Assembly: GCA_026724425.1 (NCBI GenBank)
Contig: JAIUCV010000007.1
Coordinates: 18,204,286 to 18,268,285 of the forward strand
Direction of reading: 5' to 3'
From: Erythrophleum ivorense
Taxonomy: Eukaryota; Streptophyta; Magnoliopsida; Fabales; Fabaceae
Length of the DNA: 64,000 bases
Shown: positions 34,768 to 48,074 of the stretch, one piece after another
Layout: every line of letters starts with the position of its first letter
Numbering within the stretch: the stretch's first letter is position 1
The notes under the pieces: generated by a model
Databases searched by the model: none
Seen by the model: the letters and a program-made list of their open reading frames with translations, nothing else
Told to the model about the DNA's origin: nothing
Translations under genes and position numbers: made by a program

Positions 34768-34810
34768 AAGTAAAGAGGGGCAATCTGTAAACACAATATT
34801 TTGCTTGGGT
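34768..34810 (+). repeat. Duplicated polypurine tract and pseudo-LTR start
   Basis: AAGTAAAGAGGGGCAA followed by TCTGTAAACACAATATTTTG imitates the true tract and LTR start at 34951-34990 (AAGTAAAGAGGGGCAAC, TGTGAACACCGTATTTTG). The similarity extends upstream (34690-34770 against 34879-34950), so it is a tandem duplication with a period of about 185 bp. Confidence 0.75.
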
Positions 34811-34950
34811 CACTCTTACCTTTTCTTTATTGTTTAATTGATAAGAGGCAGTCAAATCAGGCCAAACAAAATACGGGTTCTTATCTTTACTTATTTCTTA
34901 TACAAAAAAAAATCAAAAATTATATTTTTTAATTTCTTTGCTTAAGAAAC

Positions 34951-34967
34951 AAGTAAAGAGGGGCAAC
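34951..34967 (+). promoter_or_regulatory. Ogre polypurine tract
   Basis: AAGTAAAGAGGGGCAAC lies directly before the TG of the 3' LTR at 34968. It would prime plus-strand DNA synthesis. Confidence 0.8.
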
Positions 34968-37900
34968 TGTGAACACCGTATTTTGTCCAAGCATGTTCCA
35001 AAAATCATGATAAAAATTAAACTAATAAAAAAAATAGAAAACAAAAAGAGGAAAGACAAAAATCAAATAGGTCCTTTTAGCCCAACAAACAAAATAAAAA
35101 ATAAAAAATCAAAAGGAAAAGAACCAAAAAAAAAAAAAAATAAAACATGGTAAAAGCTCATTAATCCAAAATTAAAACAAAAAGAAAACCAAAGAGGGAA
35201 TAACATAAATCTAAAATGAAAAAAAGGGAAATAAAAATCGAAAGAGACCAGAAAAAAATGAATTTAAAAAAAAGAGAGAAAGTTGAATCCACAGAGAAAG
35301 AGAGAGAAAAGACTAAAAGTAAGAAAATAATAAAAAAAACAACAAAAATAGATAAAAGGCAAAAAAAAATCATCAAAAGGATACTACAAGAAAAAGAGAA
35401 AATAAAAATATGTATTAAAAAAAAAGGGGGAAAGGAGCCCAACATTTTTAAGACTGAATTCAGCAAGAAAATTGTTTCAACTCAATTCTCCTAAATCCCA
35501 TTGGCCCAATACAAGAAAAAAGAGGATGGAAAAAAAATAATACTAAAGCCCAATACTTAAAAAAAAAAAAGAGGATGAAAAATAAAATTTGATCCAAAAA
35601 AAAAAAGGAGAATGAAGCAAACAAAAAAGAGTCACAATCCAATTCCTCTAAACCCAAAGGCCTAAGTATTGAAAAAAAATGGGCTGCAAAATGAAGTCAG
35701 AAAAAAAAATGGAGGCCCATTATTTCAACCCAACAACTCTTCAAGCTTTCCAACCGTTCCCTAAAGCCTAAAGCCAGCATCAAACAAATAATTAAAAAAA
35801 AGAAAAGAAACCCTAGCAACATGGTCCCCTCCCCCTTTAGTGTTCTCACTCTCGCATCTGCCAACATCAAGTGTTCCTCCCATTACCCATACAACCCTTA
35901 GCGGTTGAAAGCAAGCCAGGTAAAAGGGAATGGAGCAACACACACTAGAATGAGTGGAGCAGAGAGGTACGGAGAAAAGGGGGGACCACGCGAGGAAAAT
36001 GGGAACGCTTATAAAAATCGAAGGGAATTTGAAAACAAGGGGATTTTTTTGGTTTGGAGGGATTCAGCATATTAGAGAGACTAGGTAAGTGCTACGAGAG
36101 GTTTTAAGGGGTGGCTGGAGAGGAATCTGAGAATCAGAGAGAGAGAATGGAGATTAGTTTTTTCGAGAGGAAGAAAACGAAGAGGCAAAGGAGACTGGGG
36201 GAAAAAGGATTTTGTTCCGAGAAAAGGGTGTGAAAGAGAAGGGGGAGGTTTTTCGGCCTCTGATTTATAGGAGAGTGACCAAGAGAGACATAGTAGGGAG
36301 GTTTCCCTGTGGGTTTGATTTTTTAGGTTACAAAGGAACAGCCTCGGAAGACGAAATAAGCACAAAGAGACAGAAGGCAAAAGCTGGGTGTGGTGCTAAG
36401 GAGAATAAGACTTCTAGATTTCAGCAACAAAGGCCCCCAGGTATTAGTTAAATCTCAATTTATTCTCATGGTATAGCCTGGTTGAGTCTCAAATTATTGA
36501 ATCATGTATGGTTTTTCAATTTCATCTTCGCAACTGAATAGCCACTATATGGACTACTTCATGTCTGTTTCATTTATGATTGAGGAAATTTCAATTCGTG
36601 ATTGAAGCATGATTTTGTTGGTATCTAAGTGCTGAATGATTTTTTTTGTTATCCAATTCCATCTCTGCAATCGAGTAGTTATTATATGGGTTGCCTCATG
36701 TTTGCTTCGTTTCTTATTAGTATAATTGCAGTTCGTGTCTGAGATATGATTTGGTTGATGCATAAGTGCTGAATGATTTGCTATTATCTGATTTCATTTC
36801 AAGGGGTTACTTCATTCCTTGCCTCATTGGCAACACATTAGGAATCTCCTTTTGAAAATACTGGTAACATCAAACAGAGAATGAAATTAGGTAGTCCAGT
36901 GAAAATAAATTAGTCTTAAAGCTCCCCTGTTGTTTGAAACCTAATTTTGAATGCTGAATTAGGAAGAAATGCTCAAAAAATATGGCCTAAGTAGGAATGA
37001 TTTCATGCTTGGAAAATATTGGGTTAATAATTCAATACAATGGGACTGATGGAGCTATGCCACTTTAAGTTTAGAATGGATTCTAGATATTTCATTCAAA
37101 AATACTTTTGTTGGATTTCTGTGAATTATATTACTTGTATTATATTACTTGATTGATGACTCAGGTCTGTTGGTGGAACAAATGATGGAGAGTCCGGGCT
37201 TGCAATGCATAGGGAATGACCCTCTTCTCCCATCAGTAGAAGGAAAGAATGGAGTACAAGTGAATTGTAACTTGTATAGCTTCTAATTTTATCTTATCAG
37301 CCTTGTAAATATACTTAAGAATAATGTACGGAAACATAGCTGCACACCAAGCACACACCCTCACAAATTATCAGTTATCCACACACCTTTCTTTCTCTTA
37401 TTTTTATTTTTGTCCTTATTTTATTTTATTTTATTTTATTTTATTAGTGCAGCCATGTGGGATTTTATATCCCCTCAGGCACATAGGTATAAACTAAATG
37501 GCTATGTGTGGCAATAAAGCCTTATTAATGCCTTTTGGATCTTAAGTTTATGTTTTAGTGTTTTTGGGCTTCAACGGCCTCGTTCAAAAGAGCCTTTTAA
37601 GAAAATTCTAAGGAAAAAATACACCAAGAAAACAAAACAAAACAAAAAGTAGAAAGGGATTAAATCCTAGAAAAAAAAATCATTTTGAGCCTTAAAGATT
37701 TATCCGTTTTTAGAGGTTCTTTTGCAAAAAAAAAAAAATGTTATTCTAAAGTTTTAAGCAAATTTTGTCTGGACTTGATCCTCAAAATAAGTAAACAAGT
37801 AAATAAAATAAATAAGCAAAGGAGAAAAGAGGGTTTAATTAAGAAAATAAAAAATATAAAAATAAAATAAAATAAAAATAAGGGCAAAAAGACAAAAGAA

Positions 37901-39451
37901 ATTGAAACAAAAAAAGGGAAGAGGAATTTTTTTACTTAAACACAAACATCATTTTGAAATTTAAAACAAAATAAACAAATTAAAAAAGAAAAAATATATA
38001 AAAAAACATATACAAAAACAAAAACAAAAAAACAAAAGAAATGAAAAAGGAAAAAAGAACAAAAAAATAATGACAAAAAAACAAAAAACTAAAATGAAAG
38101 AAAACAAAACAAAAACAAAAACAAAAAGAAAGAAAAAGCAAGAATAAAAAAATATAAATAAAAAAAAGATGAAGCAATGCAAAACCAAAGACAAAACAAA
38201 GAAAAGAGATAAAAACACAAAAACAAAAACAAAAAAGAAAAGAAAAGATAAAAAAAAGGTCAAAAATAAATTGAAACCAAAAGCAAAAATCAAAATACAA
38301 GAAAAATTAAGAAAGTCAAAAATTAAAATCAAATCAAAAGTTTTGAAAATGCAAAAAGGAAAAAAGAAAAACCCTTTTTTTAATTTTAAAAAAAATCATT
38401 AAACATAAAAAACAAAAACCAAAAAATAAAAACAATAAATTAAAACAAAAAGGAGGAGAGGAAAATTTTTCTACTTAAGCATAAACATCATAGATGAATT
38501 AAAAAAGAAAATTTGACCAAAAAATTTATTAAAAAAAATGAATGAAAAAATCAACAAGAATTAAACAAAATAAAACAAAAAGACAAAAGGAAAAATGATG
38601 AAGGAAAAGAGGAGAGAAAAAGTGAAAATACAAGAAGAGTAAAACTAAATTTAACTTTAACAAATTAAGACATATCAACCAATCTCAAAACTTGTTTTAT
38701 TTGTTAAAGGAAAAAATAATTTATTTTCTATCTTTTAGCAAAAAAAAAAAAAGAAAAAAAGAAAAACAACACCCAAACAAAAAAAAATTAAAACAAATGA
38801 AAAAAATAAAACAAAAACAAAAACAAAACAAAACATCAACCAACAAATATAATTTCCATTCGAACTACGTGAACTTTAATCCCTCTTGGAGAGTACGTAG
38901 GCCCTAGTCTCTTATCCTAGGTCAAGTTTGCCCTTGTAAATAAATATTTTCTTCTAGTTTAATTTCTTTTCATCTTATTTTACTTTTTAATTTTATTTCT
39001 TTTTTTACTTATTTTACTCTTTGAATTCCTTTCTATTTTATTCTTAATTTTATTTCTTTTAATTTTATTTCCTTAAGTTTTTCTTTTTGCTTTGCATGTG
39101 ATTTATTAGGGAGAATTAGAATAAAATAGAGGCCATATTAATTTTGTACAACTAACTTAGGATAACCATTCTCAGCAACAGGTGTAGTGGGGTGCCTAAC
39201 ACCTTCCCCACTTACAATCGACTCCTGAATCTAAATCTGATTCATACACTATTTTTCAAATTAAAAAAAAAAAGGATTTTCCAAAGTTTTGCCTTTTCAA
39301 AAATTAAAATTTTGGTGGCGATTCCTGAATCTACTCTTATACTACTTAATTCAATTTTGATTTCAGTTTTCATTTTCTTTAGAAATTGAATCAAAATTTC
39401 TTTTCAAAATTTCTTTTTTAGCACCACGAGGTCGCATTTTCGGGTGTGATA
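34968..39451 (+). repeat. Ogre 3' LTR (4.48 kb)
   Basis: It starts TGTGAACACCG and ends GGGTGTGATA; the final CA has become TA. It is followed by the duplication ATAAT at 39452-39456. It aligns end to end with the 5' LTR with scattered differences, including a small duplication of TATATTACTTG near 37130. The TATA-like site is at 36009-36017. ORFs in the A-rich tract (37961-38402) are compositional artefacts. Confidence 0.93.
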
Positions 39452-39456
39452 ATAAT

Positions 39457-41930
39457 AGGAGGGAGATATTAGAACCTTATCTCAACCTAAACTTGATAAG
39501 AAATGAGGTCTTGAGGCAAGAGGAACTACATGGAGCAATTAGAACCCAAAAAGAACTTATAAACAATAAGATACAAAGCTTAGGGATTTAGTTGCACCTA
39601 GGCCAAGATGAAGCTTTCTAGTAGTAATTTAAGTTATCTAAGAGTTTATATGAGTTCTCAAGATACCTAAGAAGTCTTACAAGTGGCTATGCCCTAAGGG
39701 AAATGAAGCAAAGTCCATGGGCTCCATACACTTGCTATGTCTTAGCTAAGGAGGCTTGGAGCACCTAGGGAGTATTTTAAATTTTTCTAAGACTAGAATG
39801 AGACTAGATATGATAGAAGAACATCACAGGAGGCGTTGAAAAAATTTTAGAGAGCATAGATTATGAGATGGAGGTATAGGCTTCATAATGAGACATTAGG
39901 AAGCAACTAATGTGTAAGCTCCTTAGAATGAAATTGTGATGACTCCAAGGAGTCTAAATAAAGTCAAGAAACTTAGATAAGGGAGAGAATGGAGCCAAGA
40001 TCATGAATTCTTATAGTTGCATCATAAGGTCTTGTATAGAAGCATGATAGAGCTATAGAACAAAATAGCTTCACATAGAGTATATGTGATGCCAAAGCTT
40101 ATTTCCATAAGTGATTCATATCTCTTTTGAGGAACTCTGAGGGCCACCTAGTTGTAAGGCTTGGCCAAGAAAAGGGAGAAGAATTTTAAGAGAAAAGTGG
40201 GTGCATTGCTCTAACGTAGCTCTTTAACCTTTCTCTCATACATTGCTTGGATTTTTTTTCTTGTTTTTGAGTGTTTTGTGTATGTTTATGCCATGAGAAA
40301 TGTTTCTAGATATTTCCTATATGCCATGGTACCATGATGTTCTTGAAATGTGTGTTTGTTAATGTGTTTTGGCTTGAATGGATGTGGTGATGTCAAAAAT
40401 CCCTAGGATTGGGTGAGACAAAACCAAAAGTCTCTAGAAAAGTGAGGCTTAGTCAAAAGTCTCTTGAAAATGGGTGAGGCAAGTCCAAAAGTCCCAAAGA
40501 AAAAGGATGAGGCTAAACTAATGCCCTTGAAAGCCTATGTATGATATGTATAAGCTTCTTGAACATAAAAAATGCTTTATATATGCCTACTATTAGTTAA
40601 ATTGCCATGCATTCATTCTTTGACTTAAATGCATTCATTATGTATGTGTAAAAGGGTTAAGAACTATTGAGATTCTTTGAATCTCAATCTTCCCCCTCCA
40701 TATGCTTATTCATGTCTAGGTGAGCCAAGAAGTCCAAGGAAAGAAGACCAAATGCCTTAGAGCATGATACTTTGACAAGGAAGTAGCTAACTAGTAGTTT
40801 TAAGGGTATATTAATATCAAGAAATGTATTCATATGGTGTATATGAGATTTAACCATTTTAACAAGTTTGAATGTATATATATGTGATGTATGTATGAAC
40901 CTTGGAGCTATATGTATGCAAATGTGAGATTTTGCCACCCATATGCTAGTATGTATATGTGTAAGGATGCAAGTGACATGGTGAGTTTGAGCACCATGAT
41001 GTTTGGAACCATTTGAGATGTTTCCCTAGGCTATGTTTGTGCTATGGGATGTGCTTAAGTGCCAATGGTATATTAAGAATAATATTTGGTGCCACTTTGA
41101 CCCAATTATAGTGCTAAAAGTGACTAAATCTTAAGCTTAACTCTAAACTGAACAAATGGATGAATTTCTCCAAGAAATTTGGCACAAATATAGGTCTCAT
41201 CTAGATATTTTCATAGAGTTAAAGAACACCCAATTTAGAGGTCTAGAGAATTTATTATGATTTTTCAAAATTAAAAATATTTTGCTAATATGGTAACAAC
41301 ATTATTCATATGGTCAGTTTATGTTTCTATATCACATGTAGATCAAATGATATCCAATGCTCATAAAATTTTATAGCCATAAATCAAACACCATAAGCTT
41401 TTCATACCCACTGAGATCACCCCATTTGGAGCTCTGAAGAGGGTGAACCAAATTTTTAAATTTGTATGATAGTACTAGTAATGCAGCCTGGCTTTTGGTC
41501 TATTCTATCAATTTTTGTAGGCTAAATTCTTTTGTTTTGGTATGAAACTATTTTTATCAATAGTCAACATCCAGAGCTTTCTAGAGTAGTATGGTTTTCT
41601 TGATTTCTATTTTTATAGAATTAATTATAATTTTCCAAAATTCATATTAGTAAACTAGAACAATGAACCTAAGGCCAAAATCTGGTTTATGTAATGTATG
41701 GTTCCTAGCTCGAGATATATGAGATGAATGGTGATGTTTATGACTTGTATGGATGTAATATGGGTAGAAAATGATATTGATGAGTTCACATGATCCACGA
41801 AGCATGAAATGAAATTTTTGGGCCTTACGTAACAAAAAATAATGCTATTAAAATTATTGCTCTTCATATAAAGTGTATAAATTAAGCCTTGGTAATGGGA
41901 TGAGATGGCTAAGGTAGCTAAGGTATTACA
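39457..41930 (-). repeat. Solo LTR R3, right segment (minus orientation)
   Basis: This is the continuation of R3 after the Ogre insertion. It carries the palindrome GAGATTCTTTGAATCTC at 40669-40685 and ends GGTATTACA at 41930, the complement of the family start. GAATC follows at 41931-41935, matching 16382-16386. Short ORFs in it have no conserved motif. Confidence 0.9.
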
Positions 41931-41935
41931 GAATC

Positions 41936-43101
41936 CATGGAGTTTCATTCAATTTTCTAGGGGATTTGGCATCCATGAAGCTTCCTAGGTCTCTTATAAA
42001 ATCAAATATACTCTTATATAAGTTAAATTATCATTAGAAAGCTTTATAAATCCCTATGTGCAATTAAATCCCTAATCGCCATAACTTATAATCTATAGGT
42101 TCTTTTTGAGTTCTAATTGTTTGTTATGATTCCTCACACTTCAAAACCTCAATTCCTATTAAGTTTGGATTAAAATTAAATTCTTTACATATTAACCTTA
42201 ATTCTGGCCAAACACACATGCATGGAAGAAGGCCAAGAAGCAAGTTAAGCCATGGTTTCTTACCTTATTTCAAAGCTTATCAAGAGTGCTTTTCTAAGCT
42301 TCCAAGAGTTTCCCTATTCCTCTCTCCCTTCTATTGAACTAGCCATAAAACAACACCATTTACATCACTAAAACCATGAGAAGAGAGAGGAGAAAGTGGA
42401 GAAGAAGTTTAGTGAAGTGAGAAGGATGAAAAATTAGCAAAATCTTACACTTTTAAGCCTTGGTTTCTTCCTTCCTTGCTCCTCCTTTGGTGCACTACTT
42501 AGAATTGCCTTTGGTCTTATTTTAGACTAGATGAAAGTCAATAAGGAGGAAAGAGAGAAGTGGGACTTAATTTAAGGCAATGGGAGGCTTAATTATGACA
42601 TTTTTCAAAATTCTAATTCAGTCTCTCATCTTGGTTTTAACTCTTTTTTTAGAACCGTTTCTTCTATCATGAAATTCAAGTCCTCTAATTTATAAAATAT
42701 TTTTGATTTCATCCAAATTAGATTTAAAACCTTACTGGACCAAACCAAAATTTTGATTAACTGAATACCTAAAATATATATCAGAGGGGTTTTGGCCATT
42801 CTAGGGGTTTTTATAGTTTTTAAGGCCTCTAAGAATTGCAAAAAACTCAATTTTTCTATTTAAAGCTTCCTCCTTTGAATTTTCAAAAAGTTATCCAAAA
42901 TTATGATTTTGCCACTAGCCTTCGTATCTCTCCATTGGGTTGTTTTGGCTCTAGTTCCAAGCTAACCTTAGGCTCTAAACCACATTTTAAGATATTCTAA
43001 TTAACATCTTAACTTCATTTAGCCTTAATTTGCCTTGCTTTAGGGTGCTTCCATATTAGTTTATCAGGTTCAATTCAATTTCTAAATTATCAGTTATTAC
43101 A
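41936..43101 (+). repeat. Solo LTR R2, right segment
   Basis: R2 resumes after the R3 duplication. It aligns with the last 1.2 kb of R6 and R8 (segments such as CAAATTAGATTTAAAACCTT and GGGGTTTTGGCCATTCTAGG). It ends ATCAGTTATTACA at 43101, and GGGCT follows at 43102-43106. Confidence 0.88.
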
Positions 43102-43106
43102 GGGCT

Positions 43107-43713
43107 TCCCTTAAAATGAAGTTAGGCTTTTTATAAATGATTCTTATCATAATTAAATTTATTTTCTTAAAAATTATTATTTTCCATATTCCTGCTAGAT
43201 TTCTTATAGTAATTTATGTAATTCTTCATAATCACTCTTAATTATTTTCTTAATTCTCCATTATTTTCCTCAATAAAATTCTAAATGTTACATTTTCCAT
43301 ATGAAAATTTAGACTCTCCATTTTATTAAGAGTACTTTAAAATTTTTGAAATTTAAAACCATATTGAATAATTCAATCAAAGTTACGGTCAACTAATATT
43401 TTAAATCATGCACCGTTAATGGTTCTTATGGTTTTTAAAGCATCTGAGAACCTTAATGAGCTCAAATTTGCCATATAAAACTTCTTTCTTTGAGTATCCA
43501 AAATTTTGCCTAAAATTATGGTTGTCACTGGTACATTAGTTTCTTTGTTTAGGCATTATGACTTTGGTTTTGGGCCATCCAAAGCTTCATAACTACATTT
43601 TTGAATGCTATAATTAATATTCTATCTTTAATTGTCCTTAATTCATCTTGCTTTAAGGCTTTTTTTCATTATCTTATCGGTTCTTGTTCAATTTAGAAGA
43701 ATAGGATGTTACA
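43107..43713 (+). repeat. R4, right part: R-family LTR terminus
   Basis: It resumes after the R2 duplication and ends AGGATGTTACA at 43713. The last 380 bp match the ends of R2, R6 and R8 (GGTTCTTATGGTTTTTAAAG, GAACCTTAATGAGCTCAAA). To its right the CACTA transposase frame begins immediately, so R4 was inserted in the transposase gene. The expected partner of the flanking GGTTT (43714-43718) is not in the window. Confidence 0.72.
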
Positions 43714-44439
43714 GGTTTTCTTTCAAATGTATTACAATTTTTTACAAGTATCTTTATCTGCATCCTCCCTTTATATAGCAAGCAATCATTTTGGCATGCA
43801 TGAATTTTAATGTAAGAAAGTCTGATTTTGTTGATGATTTTCTTAGCCTCATAAAGGAATGTGGAATTTTTGCATATTCGAAGGCGTTTGCTAAAAATTC
43901 TAGTATCATAGGCATTACCTTGTCACTTATTCTACATAAGCACTTAATATGATATAATTTCACCAAAAAGTATAATTTTGAATACTTATCATATCCTTTA
44001 TACAAATTTTGTTGTTTATATCTAATTAACTTAAAGAAATCTAAACTCTCATCAGACATCTAACCAAATGGTGGAGACATTACTTCATCTTTGCCCACAC
44101 TCTCATTACTAAGGTGATGCCCTAATGTATCATTGATCATGTCTTATTTATAGTTATTAATAGTAATCTTATCTTGAATTACATATGGCTTTGAAGAAAT
44201 TTCAACTATAGTGTCTAGTGTACTTGTCTCCCCATGTCTAAGCCAAATAGTATACCTTCTTAGAAATGTTTTAACAATTAGATGATCATACAATACATCT
44301 CTAATTTACCATTTGTTAAACTTGCATTTAGCACATGAACAAGCTATCTTGCCTTCAACACTTTTATTAGCAATTTATTCAATCCTTCCACTTATTTAGG
44401 GGTGTTCTTAGGTCTTTCTATCCAAGATTTATCTCTTAT
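43714..44439 (-). pseudogene. CACTA TNP2-like transposase, N-terminal fragment
   Basis: Reading down from 44439, the frame shows DKSWIERPKNTPK, VEGLNKLL, VEGKIACSCAKCKFNKW, IRDVLYDHLI and YTIWLRHGE, the pattern of the plant transposase-associated domain with its paired cysteines. The first codon is ATA where ATG is expected. After a low-similarity stretch, the TNP2 N-terminal region follows at 43754-44059: LYKGYDKYSKLYFLVKLYHI with KCLC. A further part in another frame reads HACQNDCLLY and CKNCNTFERK before the break at 43713. Several stops are present. The catalytic part is missing. This protein family excises and moves CACTA elements. Confidence 0.78.
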
Positions 44440-45240
44440 TGAAAATAATAGCACTCTATTATAAATAATATTCTGAAAAAAATATTTCATAGTATTATTT
44501 TATAAAGATAATAAATTTGTTTTATTTATGTATAAAAATAACCAAATAATAGACATAAGATTTGAGAAAAATAAATTTGGGATTAAGTAGTAAACATAAT
44601 AAACTAAGATTAGAAAAATAAAATAAAGTGGAAAAAATGGAAGAGAAATGAGAGATAAAGTCCAAATACATACATAATAAACATTTTCATAATCTAAAAC
44701 CCAAATAATTAATTAACTTTTTCTAATTTGTCAAACTAATTTTAAAGCCATGATAATTCACAATAGTTAAATATTAAAGGAAATTTTAGATCTATAATAA
44801 ATCTAATTAAAATCCTGAACAAAATATAAAGATAAAGATATATTCGTCAAATTTAAATAAACAATATCAAAGAATGGAGAAAATAAACAATGCAAAAATA
44901 GGGTTCTAAATAAACATTGAATTAAAATAGGCTTATAAAATCTCAAATATAAATGAAAAATATCAAAAAAAATTTCATATTTGCATAATAACCAAAAAAG
45001 AACTTATGAATTAAGATATAATTTAAAAAATCTTGAAAATAGAAAAAAATAGAAAAGATGCAGCTGAAACCATTGCATTTTAAATGTGAACTACACTAGC
45101 AAGGGAGATGAATTCTGTTGTCTTCCATGCTTCTTCTTTCCTTCTCGTCCTTGTGATAATTTCGTCCCATATAGAGCCCAATCAAAGGGAGATGAATTCT
45201 GATCCTAGCAAGGGAGATTCATAGATTTTGGAGTATGAGA
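43714..45240 (-). mobile_element. CACTA (En/Spm-like) transposon fragment, transposase 5' part and upstream region
   Basis: The minus strand reads from a noncoding upstream region (44440-45240) into a TNP2-type transposase. The fragment is bounded on the left by LTR R4 and on the right by the truncated LTR R5. The matching element end, TTTTAGTAGTG, is at 51988-51998 after the R5/R6 pair, and its orientation fits a 5' terminus. With the LTR pair removed, end to coding start would be about 1.05 kb. The right limit near 45240 is approximate; short direct repeats of GGGAGATGAATTCTG occur at 45110-45205. Confidence 0.72.
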
Positions 45241-48074
45241 AGCAAGTAGGTGCAAAGAAATCCAAGAAAGAAGCATGAAAACAAAAGATAGAAAAGTTAG
45301 GGATTCATGGAGACATTGTGAAATCTGTTTTGGTCCATGAATTCTCTAGCTTAGATGAATGTTTGCTTAAGTTCCTAAGATCCCTAGAGACCTCCCTACA
45401 CACCTCTTCCATTAAGAAAACAAAGCAAACCCATTACTTCCCTTTTTCATATGTCATTTTGGCCTAGGGCAGAACTATAGGTTAAGGATAGTTTTAATTT
45501 GTTCCAAGTTTATTTTTGAGTCATATATGATGGAAAAGGATGAGAGGAAGCCTTAGAAACATTTTAGAAACCATAGATATTGATATGGAGGTGTAGGCTC
45601 CATAATATAGCATAATGAAGCAACTCCTAGCTAAGCTCCTTAAAATAATTGTGTGATGACTTAAGGAGTCTAAATGGAGTCAAGAATCATAGATTGAAGG
45701 AGAGAAGGGAGCCAAGATTATGAATTTTTTTAGTTGCTTCATTAAGTGCCTTATAGAAGCATAATGGAGCCATAAACCAAAGTAGCATAATGTAAAGTGT
45801 GTATAATATCAAGGCTTGTTTTCATGAGTAATTCATGTTTCTTTTAGTGTGTCTAGGCTGAGAGAAATTGTCTCCACCTTCTTGGGTGTGTGAGGCCAAG
45901 GGAGAGGACTCAAGGCTTAAGGAAAAAAGTGTATGAATGCAAGCAAGGTAGCTCTCTTTCTTTTCTCCCATGCATGAATGAATGTCTACATTGTCTTTGA
46001 ATATGTGTATGTGTATTTTAAGCTATTAATTATGTTCTAGTATGATGCCTATGTTCCATGGAATCATAGTGTTGCATTATTTATTCAAATGATACATAGA
46101 ATGTTTGCATTGATTTACTTGAATTTGGGGAGGCCAAGAACCTTCTATCTTCGGTGAGGATAAGCCAAGAGCCCTTAGAAGTGGTTGAGACCGAGCAAAA
46201 GTCTCCCAAGAGCAAGGCTTCATTCAAGGCCTTTGAGAAAAAGGGTAAGGCAAGTCCAAGAACCTTGAAGAAAGTGGGTGAGGCTAATCTATTCATTTGG
46301 CAAGCCTAAGTGTGTTATGTGTGCTTTGTATAAATGCCAAGAATGTATCTTGCACCATTTTCTATATTAATATGCCATGCATGCATCCTTAAGACTTGTA
46401 TTGCATTCTTTATGCATGATTGAATGGGAGATGGGCTATTGGGATTTTTTGAATCTCATTCCCTCCTCTCCAATATCCTAACATGCTAGGTGGAGTCAAT
46501 GAACAAGGAAATGGAAGCCATCAAGTGAGGAGATGAAGCCTTGATCATAAAGCTTTTAATTTTGTTTATGTTGTAACCAAAGGAGTGGCATATGATGTAA
46601 TCTTTTGTTAGAATTGATGCACAATGAATGAAACACGTGTAAATATCCTAATAGATAATGTATGTATGAAATTTTTGGGTATGGAATGCCAAGACTAACC
46701 TTATGGAAATGTGTGTATGGTATGGGGTGAGAGTGTGAGTTTCTGAATTCTAGGTTTGTGCACCTTTAAGACAAGTTAAAAATGCTATTTTGGTGCAATC
46801 TCACATGCTCAAATGGCCACACAAGCTTGGGAAGCAAATTTAGACCCTTTGACACCATTATGGAGCTCAAAAATGAACAAAATGGAACCTCATGGCACAA
46901 ACTGACCAAATGATGGAATTTGTAGATGAACTTTGTAAACATGTAGGGCTCATCAAGAGCTTTTCGGAAAGCTAAAGTTCAGAAAAATTAGAGCTCTATA
47001 TAATTAATTATGAATTTTTAAAGTTTAGATTTTTCTGCTGTCATGAGGCATGTACTGTTCATATGGTCAGATTTTTATTCTGTGTCATCAGATGGGAAAA
47101 TTGTATCCAATGCTTGTGAAATTTTATAAGAATAAACTAAAGGTCATAAGATTTTTGTGGTCACTGAGATCACCTCATTTGGAGGTTTGAGCAAAGAGTT
47201 ATGCATTTTTGAAGTTTTCTGTCAGTAGTAGTGGCACCCTAGGAGTTCAGTCATTGTTCTATAAATTTCCAATGGCTAAATGTATCTATTTCATTCTGTA
47301 ATTATTTTTTGCATAAATTTAACATTTGTATCTTTCCATAATGACTGAATTTGTGTGATTTATATTTTTATAAAATTAGTTATGAATTTTAGAAGTTTAT
47401 ATCAGTAATATAAAATGGCAGCCTAAGTAGTAGCGATCTCAGTAGATTTTCGAATGTCAAACATCTGGCCCTTAATGATTCATGAAATAAAACTATTTTT
47501 ACCATAGGGTAGACATCCAGAGATTTATGGAATGGTAAATGTTGTTGGTTTTCAATTTTTTTGTTAATTGGACATTTTCAAAGTTTTCTGCAAAATTCTG
47601 TGATAGTTCCAGAATTCAGTCTGACCTTTGCACTATTTTGGATATCAAACGCCCTTTGTGATGAATTTTATAGTCTAGGAATATTTTTAGTGTGAAGTAG
47701 ACATCCATAGCTTCCCAAAATTCTAAGATTGCATGATTACGATTTTTCTAGAATTAGTTATGATTTTCCAAAATTTGGACAGAATAAGGGGCAAATCTGG
47801 CAGAAATTAAACAAACCCATTTCATGCTCCATTTCAGTTTCCATGAGCTATGAGCATGATTTTATGATGCAAATGAGTTGTATTGATGTATTTAAATATG
47901 AGAATGTATAGCATGAGCTCACACGGTCCATGTGACATCGAATGGAATTTTTAAGTACGACGCAACGCAAAGAAAGTCACTATTTTTCCCCTTTTGCCTT
48001 ATATCTTCATGAATATAATGATGTGAGGCATGTATATATACATGATATGATGAGCTAGAAGTTATGGTGTTACA
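45240..48074 (-). repeat. R-family LTR copy R5 (minus orientation, truncated)
   Basis: It aligns with R1 and R3 in the same orientation. It carries a degraded palindrome at about 46438-46458 and the GCAAAATTCTG and TTTTCGAATGTCAAAC-type modules. It ends GGTGTTACA at 48074, the complement of the family start. The LTR-end third is missing at the left boundary near 45240, so no duplication can be checked. It forms an inverted pair with R6. Confidence 0.75.

Larger units (their letters stand above)
17292..39451 (+). mobile_element. Complete Ogre/Tat-lineage Ty3/gypsy retrotransposon, 22.2 kb
   Basis: Two long LTRs (17292-21767 and 34968-39451) flank an internal region with primer binding site, ORF1, gag, protease, G-patch segment, a predicted intron, RT, RNase H, a second archaeal-type RNase H, integrase, a repeat-rich 3' UTR and a polypurine tract. 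The extra ORF upstream of gag, the dual RNase H, the intron before RT and the more than 20 kb length are established marks of the Ogre group of the Tat lineage. The insertion is flanked by a perfect 5-bp duplication, ATAAT (17287-17291 and 39452-39456), inside solo LTR R3. All coding regions have stops or frameshifts, and protease and integrase catalytic residues are lost, so it is a dead but structurally complete copy. Confidence 0.93.
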
